A stretch of DNA of 8,352 nucleotides, taken from positions 1 to 8,352 of the forward strand of contig JAHKLH010000065.1 in NCBI GenBank assembly GCA_029856635.1, given 5' to 3'. Positions 4,225 to 8,352 of the stretch are shown piece by piece. The translations under genes and the position numbers were made by a program. The stretch is from Candidatus Njordarchaeota archaeon (GTDB taxonomy: Archaea > Asgardarchaeota > Njordarchaeia > Njordarchaeales > JAHKLH01). The notes beneath the pieces are model-generated. The model was not told the DNA's origin, searched no databases, and was given only the letters and a program-made list of their open reading frames with translations. Numbering within the stretch: position 1 is the first letter of the stretch; every line of letters begins with the position of its first letter.

Positions 4225-7200
4225 ATGAATATGAAGCGTAACTTATCTGTATTGCTCCTATTAATTTTCTTAATTAACATGGGAATAATCCCACATAATT
4301 TAATTTCCACAAATGTTCATGTCCATTTTCACTTGATGAACTCGTCAGAAAAAATCAAATGTGGCAATTTCGAGAATGCATGGTATAATCTTCAAGGAGA
4401 TTATAAACACAGTGGGTTTCTCCCGATAAGCTCGGATAGTATTCCAATAGGTGCTATTGGTATTCTTGGATATCCTGCATCACTGATTATGCCGGTTTCT
4501 GGAGATTTTGATAATGACGGTTTAATGGAATTTGTCATCGTTGATTTTTCTGGCTTAATGATTTCGTTAGTAAATTATCACGGAGTTGAAAGATCCTTTA
4601 AGATTTCTAGAGCTTTCATTAGCATGTTATCAGCGAAAGTTGGAAATAAGTGGTATCTCATCTTAGTGACTCCTACAACTTTTTATGTTGTTGATTTTGG
4701 ATTGGATAAAAAAAGTAATCTAAAGATTATTAGCATTTATTCTGGAGAAATCTTTGTATCCTCTGTGTTATCTGTTGATATCAATAATGATGGAAACTCT
4801 GAAATTCTTTTCTGCAATAAAACGGGGCTTTATATGCTTGAGAATGCTTCAGAGATTTTGAAAATAGTAAATATTGATCTCTCCGGCGTAAATGATGCAT
4901 GGACTCTTGCCGCTGATTTCGACGGTGATGGTAAGCTCGAAACATTCGTTATAACCCGAGGCCAAACATTTGGAATTAAGAATTCTAGCATTTTCTTAGA
5001 AAGAAACATTGGGTCAGCGTGCCTTCCGGCTGCTGGCGACCTTGATGGAGATACAAAAGATGAACTTGTGATGTGTTATGGTAGCGTTAAGGTGCTAGAT
5101 GATGGAGGAATAATTAACTTAAATTTTTCAGCAAATGGTTTTTCAATAGCTAATGTTGATAATGATCCAGAAAAAGAAATAATAGCATTATCTGAAAGTA
5201 ATTTGGCTGTAGTATATGATATAACTGATGAAAATATTATGATTCTTGACACACACGTTAATACTATTCCAATTACGGTAGACTTTAATGGAGATGAAAA
5301 AGTGGAAATAATATATGTTGCAGATGGAAAGCTTAAGGCAATTTTTGGAAACGGAACCAAGATCTTCGAATATCGCAAAAATTTCATTGTTTTCTATCAA
5401 TATATGTCTGCATGCGATCTTAATGGAGATAGACTTCCAGAAGTCATTGTTTTTCAAGAATATTGGTATGAGGTAAAGGCATTCTGCTATAGTTTCATAA
5501 AAGTTGAGTTTCCTGTTGGTAATGTATTAAATAACATTACTCAGTTCTTGTCAAATGTTTCAGTGAAATATGATGTTGAAAAATATCATACATACGATGA
5601 AATTATTCAAATTTTATTGCAAGTAGTTAATGAATATAAAAATGCAGAAATGTTTATTATAGGTAAAAGTTATTGGTATAATGGTACTTTTAGAAATATT
5701 ACCGTAATTAAAATTACTAACGGTGATAATAAGCCAAAATCATCTATAATGCTCATAGGAGCATATCATGCAAGAGAACTTATAACCGCAGAAGCCGCAC
5801 TATATTTGGCGTATATATTCATTAAATATCATACTCATCCAGTAATTGCAAAAATTCTAGATACCTTCGATGTAATAATTGTTCCCGTAGTAAATGTTGG
5901 TGGTCATGATTACGCGATGTACTTCGATTGGCAAAGAAAAAACTTGCATCCGATTGATGAAGACTTTGACGGTAAGGTAGACGAAGATACTCCAGTAGAT
6001 TTAAATGGAGATGGTTTAATAGCCATGTGGTATACCTACGTCGATGATTTTTTCGTATGGTTGGGATTTGAGGGATATGATAAGGATGGAGATGATAGAT
6101 TTGGTGAAGATCCATACGGTGGTGTTGATTTAAATAGAAATCACATGTATAGTTGGTCGCACGCGGGCGGTCTTGGAAATCCAGCGTCAGAAATTTATTC
6201 AGGATATGCACCTCTATCTGAGCCAGAAACACAAGCAATAAATTACTTGATGAACCAAACTAGACCCATATTTGCAATATCATTGCACTCTGGGGAAGAG
6301 CTCGTTTTATTCCCATGGGCTACTGGATACAAAACTCCTATTGATGCAGAAATCATTCATAGGCTCGCATTACTAACACAAATTGCAACAGAATTTCCGG
6401 CAATTCAATCTTGTGGACTATATGAAGCTCCTGGTGCATGGGATGATGATGCATATGGATTATTTGGAATTCTGAGCTTCACGATAGAAATATTTAGGAA
6501 TGAAAGTGGTTTGCAGCAAGATGTTTATGTTGGTAAAATAAATGGATATGATGTCTATGCATATAGAGGAGTAAAATGGTTATTTAATCCAATGCCTGGT
6601 TATATTGAAGAAGTCTGTCAGAAGGTAGCAAAAGCCTTTCTTCTTGTTTCATATTATGCAAAAGCAAGAATATTATCAGATACAACACCGCCTTTGATTG
6701 AAAATGCGAATGTAAGGATCAAAAATAATAATCTTCTCGTTAATGTGTATGCGAGAGATCCCGAATCTGGAATTGCTTATGTTGAATTAACTTACAAGAT
6801 AAATAATGATTTCTATTCTAAGGCTTTAGTTTATAATAAGGAAAAAGATTGCTGGTCGGGAGAAATACCCATCACAAATGAAATTTATGTCTTGATTAGA
6901 AACAGAGCCAACTTAACTGTTAAAACATTATTACCAGCATTTAAAATAATAGAACCGCTTCATGAAGCATTCGTTAATTCAAGTATAATTAATGTAAGAT
7001 GGCTTTGTGGATTAAATGCGTCTCGTTTTGAATTATATCTCAATGGGACATTAATCAAAGAAGTAAGCGGTGATGTTCATCAGTGCTCAATTACTGTTGA
7101 TTCTGATGGTACATACAATTTAACGATAGTCGCATATGCTGACGGGAAACCTCTAGAAAGAGACTCAATCATCTTTTTCGTTGATACAACACCCCCAACA

Positions 7201-7551
7201 ATTGAATTAATTAATCCCAAAAATAACACGCAAATATCTCAAAACATGATTATTGTAAATTGGACTGCAAGCGATAACTTTGGAATAGATCACTTTGAAA
7301 TTAGGCTAAATAATGAAGAATGGATTAACGTAGGAAATCAAACATCATACGTTTTTGAAAATGTTCCAGATGGAGAGTATACTATCTATTTACGTGCGTA
7401 CGATACTGCTGGAAATGTAAATGAAATCGCGATTAAAGTAATTGTGAAAACACAAAAAATAAATTACATTTATCCATTATTAGCCATACTAATTGCCATA
7501 ATTATCGTGAGTGCAATTATTCTTTATAAGAAACGTAAAAAGTCTAGATAA
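4225..7551 (+). CDS. Secreted, membrane-anchored M14 metallocarboxypeptidase with FG-GAP propeller and Ig-like domains
   Basis: The product is an 1108-residue cell-surface metallopeptidase. A signal peptide (hydrophobic core 7-22) is followed by an N-terminal propeller with seven DxDxDG-type calcium motifs of the FG-GAP/VCBS kind (residues 94, 185, 231, 272, 310, 353, 398); the gap between the first two suggests one blade without its motif. The M14 carboxypeptidase domain spans about 450-810. Zinc ligands are His515 and Glu518 (HARE) and His688 (SLHSGEE), the general base is Glu755 (FTIEIF), and substrate-binding residues include Arg571, Asn637 and Arg638 (DLNRN). An acidic DxDxDG-rich insertion (574-632) splits this domain. 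Ig-like segments with DTTPP linkers follow (818-903, 904-988, 989-1076), then a transmembrane helix (1079-1101) and a basic cytoplasmic tail. The enzyme should trim or cut peptides outside the cell. In-frame alternatives are TTG 4219 and ATG 4231. It is probably a single-gene transcript. Many N-x-S/T sites suggest glycosylation. Confidence 0.92.
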   Translation: MNMKRNLSVLLLLIFLINMGIIPHNLISTNVHVHFHLMNSSEKIKCGNFENAWYNLQGDYKHSGFLPISSDSIPIGAIGILGYPASLIMPVSGDFDNDGLMEFVIVDFSGLMISLVNYHGVERSFKISRAFISMLSAKVGNKWYLILVTPTTFYVVDFGLDKKSNLKIISIYSGEIFVSSVLSVDINNDGNSEILFCNKTGLYMLENASEILKIVNIDLSGVNDAWTLAADFDGDGKLETFVITRGQTFGIKNSSIFLERNIGSACLPAAGDLDGDTKDELVMCYGSVKVLDDGGIINLNFSANGFSIANVDNDPEKEIIALSESNLAVVYDITDENIMILDTHVNTIPITVDFNGDEKVEIIYVADGKLKAIFGNGTKIFEYRKNFIVFYQYMSACDLNGDRLPEVIVFQEYWYEVKAFCYSFIKVEFPVGNVLNNITQFLSNVSVKYDVEKYHTYDEIIQILLQVVNEYKNAEMFIIGKSYWYNGTFRNITVIKITNGDNKPKSSIMLIGAYHARELITAEAALYLAYIFIKYHTHPVIAKILDTFDVIIVPVVNVGGHDYAMYFDWQRKNLHPIDEDFDGKVDEDTPVDLNGDGLIAMWYTYVDDFFVWLGFEGYDKDGDDRFGEDPYGGVDLNRNHMYSWSHAGGLGNPASEIYSGYAPLSEPETQAINYLMNQTRPIFAISLHSGEELVLFPWATGYKTPIDAEIIHRLALLTQIATEFPAIQSCGLYEAPGAWDDDAYGLFGILSFTIEIFRNESGLQQDVYVGKINGYDVYAYRGVKWLFNPMPGYIEEVCQKVAKAFLLVSYYAKARILSDTTPPLIENANVRIKNNNLLVNVYARDPESGIAYVELTYKINNDFYSKALVYNKEKDCWSGEIPITNEIYVLIRNRANLTVKTLLPAFKIIEPLHEAFVNSSIINVRWLCGLNASRFELYLNGTLIKEVSGDVHQCSITVDSDGTYNLTIVAYADGKPLERDSIIFFVDTTPPTIELINPKNNTQISQNMIIVNWTASDNFGIDHFEIRLNNEEWINVGNQTSYVFENVPDGEYTIYLRAYDTAGNVNEIAIKVIVKTQKINYIYPLLAILIAIIIVSAIILYKKRKKSR

Positions 7552-7564
7552 ATTACCTTGTTTT

Positions 7565-7612
7565 AAGCTCTTGACTACTCTTTTACGTTTTATGAGTTCT
7601 CCTAATTTTTAT
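7565..7612 (+). terminator. T-rich terminator region after the peptidase gene
   Basis: Several T-tracts (TTTT at about 7581-7584 and 7587-7590, TTTTT at 7605-7609) follow the stop codon without a strong stem. This is the form of many archaeal intrinsic terminators. The rest of the gap to 7790 is A/T rich with no ORF that I can support; it holds a 10-base repeat TTTAGGAATT (7643-7652 and 7780-7789). Confidence 0.3.
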
Positions 7613-7790
7613 CATCTATTTAATTACTAAATTGGACATACTTTTAGGAATTTCCAAAATTGCTACAAGAATTTACGTTATTTTTCGCCAGATCAATAGT
7701 AAAACAAGACAAAAATTCACAAATAAAGCGTGCAAAAGAATTGCTCTAAACATATTGCAAATTTACTTTTATCGAACTCTTTAGGAATTA

Positions 7791-7810
7791 CATTTAAAAT
7801 ATTAAATATA
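7791..7810 (+). promoter_or_regulatory. TATA-like region of the last gene
   Basis: CATTTAAAATATTAAATATA is a very A/T-rich stretch with a good TATA-like TTTAAAATA. It would place the transcription start near 7818-7825, at the foot of the hairpin that precedes ATG 7845. Confidence 0.4.
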
Positions 7811-7811
7811 T

Positions 7812-7845
7812 TGGGTATAGCACCCGTAAAATGGTGCTTTACCTA
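7812..7845 (+). promoter_or_regulatory. Hairpin masking the SD site of the last gene
   Basis: GGTATAGCACC (7814-7824) pairs with GGTGCTTTACC (7833-7843), 10 of 11 positions with a single T-T mismatch and an 8-base loop. A G-U pair (7813-7844) and a T-A pair (7812-7845) extend it to the A of the ATG. The 3' arm contains GGTG (7833-7836), the only SD-like site, 8 bases before the start codon. In RNA the stem would therefore hide the ribosome site. A competing stem pairs GGGT (7813-7816) with ACCC (7822-7825). If transcription starts near 7820, only the inner six pairs (AGCACC/GGTGCT) would remain. Confidence 0.5.
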
Positions 7846-8352
7846 TGAAAAAAAAAGATTGCCGTTGTTGTTATATTAGTTTTAATAGTATCATCAGTAT
7901 CATATTATTACACGAGCACTTATAATCTTGAGAACAAGAGGAAAGGACTCCTAATAAGATTCTCATCACCAATACCACTGAATTGGACTAGGGTTGAGGC
8001 GCAGGTAATAGCAATAACGCCAGATGGTGAAGAAAGACTATTCCTAGGATTCCTAAACAAGAGCGAGTTGTTCCTAGATTCGACGAAAGGAAAGTTCAAG
8101 AGTGTTGTTGACAAGTGGTTTGAGATACTTGGTAATGAGTCTATTAAGGACTTCGAAACCTGCTTGATAATCGATCTCTGGATTTTCCTAGAGAACAATA
8201 CTGTTCTTGCAACGAAACCGTGCTTGACAATTCAATACAGTCCTTATTATGCGAGGACTAGCCTTATTATCAAGGAGCTTGGTTTAAATTTGGGGAGGAT
8301 GGTGAGGATGCTTGATCCAAAGAGGCTTGTTGTTCGTGATACTGTTCACTGG
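7845..8352 (+). CDS. Exported protein of unknown family, 5' frame break at an A9 run, cut by the window edge
   Basis: From 7849 to the window end one frame stays open for 168 codons and encodes a signal-anchor (KKKIAVVVILVLIVSS) followed by an extracytoplasmic region with RVEAQVIAITPDGEERLF and FETCLIIDLW. I do not recognise the family. The frame has no ATG, GTG or TTG before its signal-anchor, and a TGA (7846-7848) closes it upstream. The only suitable start, ATG 7845, lies in another frame: it is followed by nine A and a G, one base too many. Removing one A gives MKKKIAVVV, an ideal N-terminus. Without this the ATG frame ends after about 25 codons. A sequencing or assembly error, a true mutation, or slippage in the A run are all possible. 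G+C is about 42% (181/432, hand count over 7921-8352), and GAG, AGG and CTA codons are commoner than in the peptidase gene. The 3' end lies outside the window. Confidence 0.6.

Noticed and set aside
5822..6238. Minus-strand ORF of 138 codons within the peptidase gene
   Set aside because: It lies opposite the M14 catalytic domain and is a by-product of its codon pattern; the His/Leu/Arg-rich translation is typical of an antisense shadow.
7920..8198. Minus-strand ORF of 92 codons near the right edge
   Set aside because: The plus strand here encodes a coherent exported protein running to the window end. The antisense frame is Ser/Leu rich with no SD or promoter.

Overview
The window is most likely from a low-G+C archaeon of the TACK/Thermoproteota side. 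The evidence is TATA-like boxes upstream of several genes, GGTG-type Shine-Dalgarno sites, short or absent leaders, frequent AGA/ATA codons, and the protein families present. No rRNA, tRNA or CRISPR array is visible, so the taxonomic call is an inference.

Layout, left to right. (1) An endonuclease IV-type base-excision repair enzyme (+, 96-947) converges on a small helical protein of unknown function (-, 953-1420), with 5 bases between the two stop codons. (2) A long stretch without an intact gene (about 1424-2263) has one tiny possible ORF on the plus strand, minus-strand reading frames broken by stops that look like gene debris, and a strong hairpin. (3) A stand-alone class II glutamine amidotransferase follows (+, 2264-3097). 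Its downstream region holds two interlocking perfect inverted repeats that would fold as an H-type RNA pseudoknot, then a T-rich terminator-like tract. (4) A calcineurin-like metallophosphoesterase (+, 3405-4133) has a 13-bp direct repeat in its promoter region and a clear GGTGGTGA ribosome binding site. (5) A very large secreted, membrane-anchored metallopeptidase (+, 4225-7551) combines a signal peptide, a calcium-binding FG-GAP propeller, an M14 carboxypeptidase domain with its own DxDxDG-rich insertion, Ig-like domains and a C-terminal transmembrane anchor. (6) The start of another exported protein (+, 7845 to the window edge) has its only plausible ATG separated from its reading frame by a run of nine A residues. 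A strong hairpin that covers the SD-like site sits immediately before it.

The genes do not form an obvious pathway. Each intact gene seems to have its own promoter, with 85 to about 840 bases between same-strand neighbours. The main biological theme on the right is the cell surface: a large ectopeptidase followed by a second signal-anchor protein. The observations most worth checking are the A9 frame discontinuity with its start-site hairpin, the pseudoknot after the amidotransferase gene, the propeller-peptidase fusion, and the decayed coding material between 1500 and 2250.
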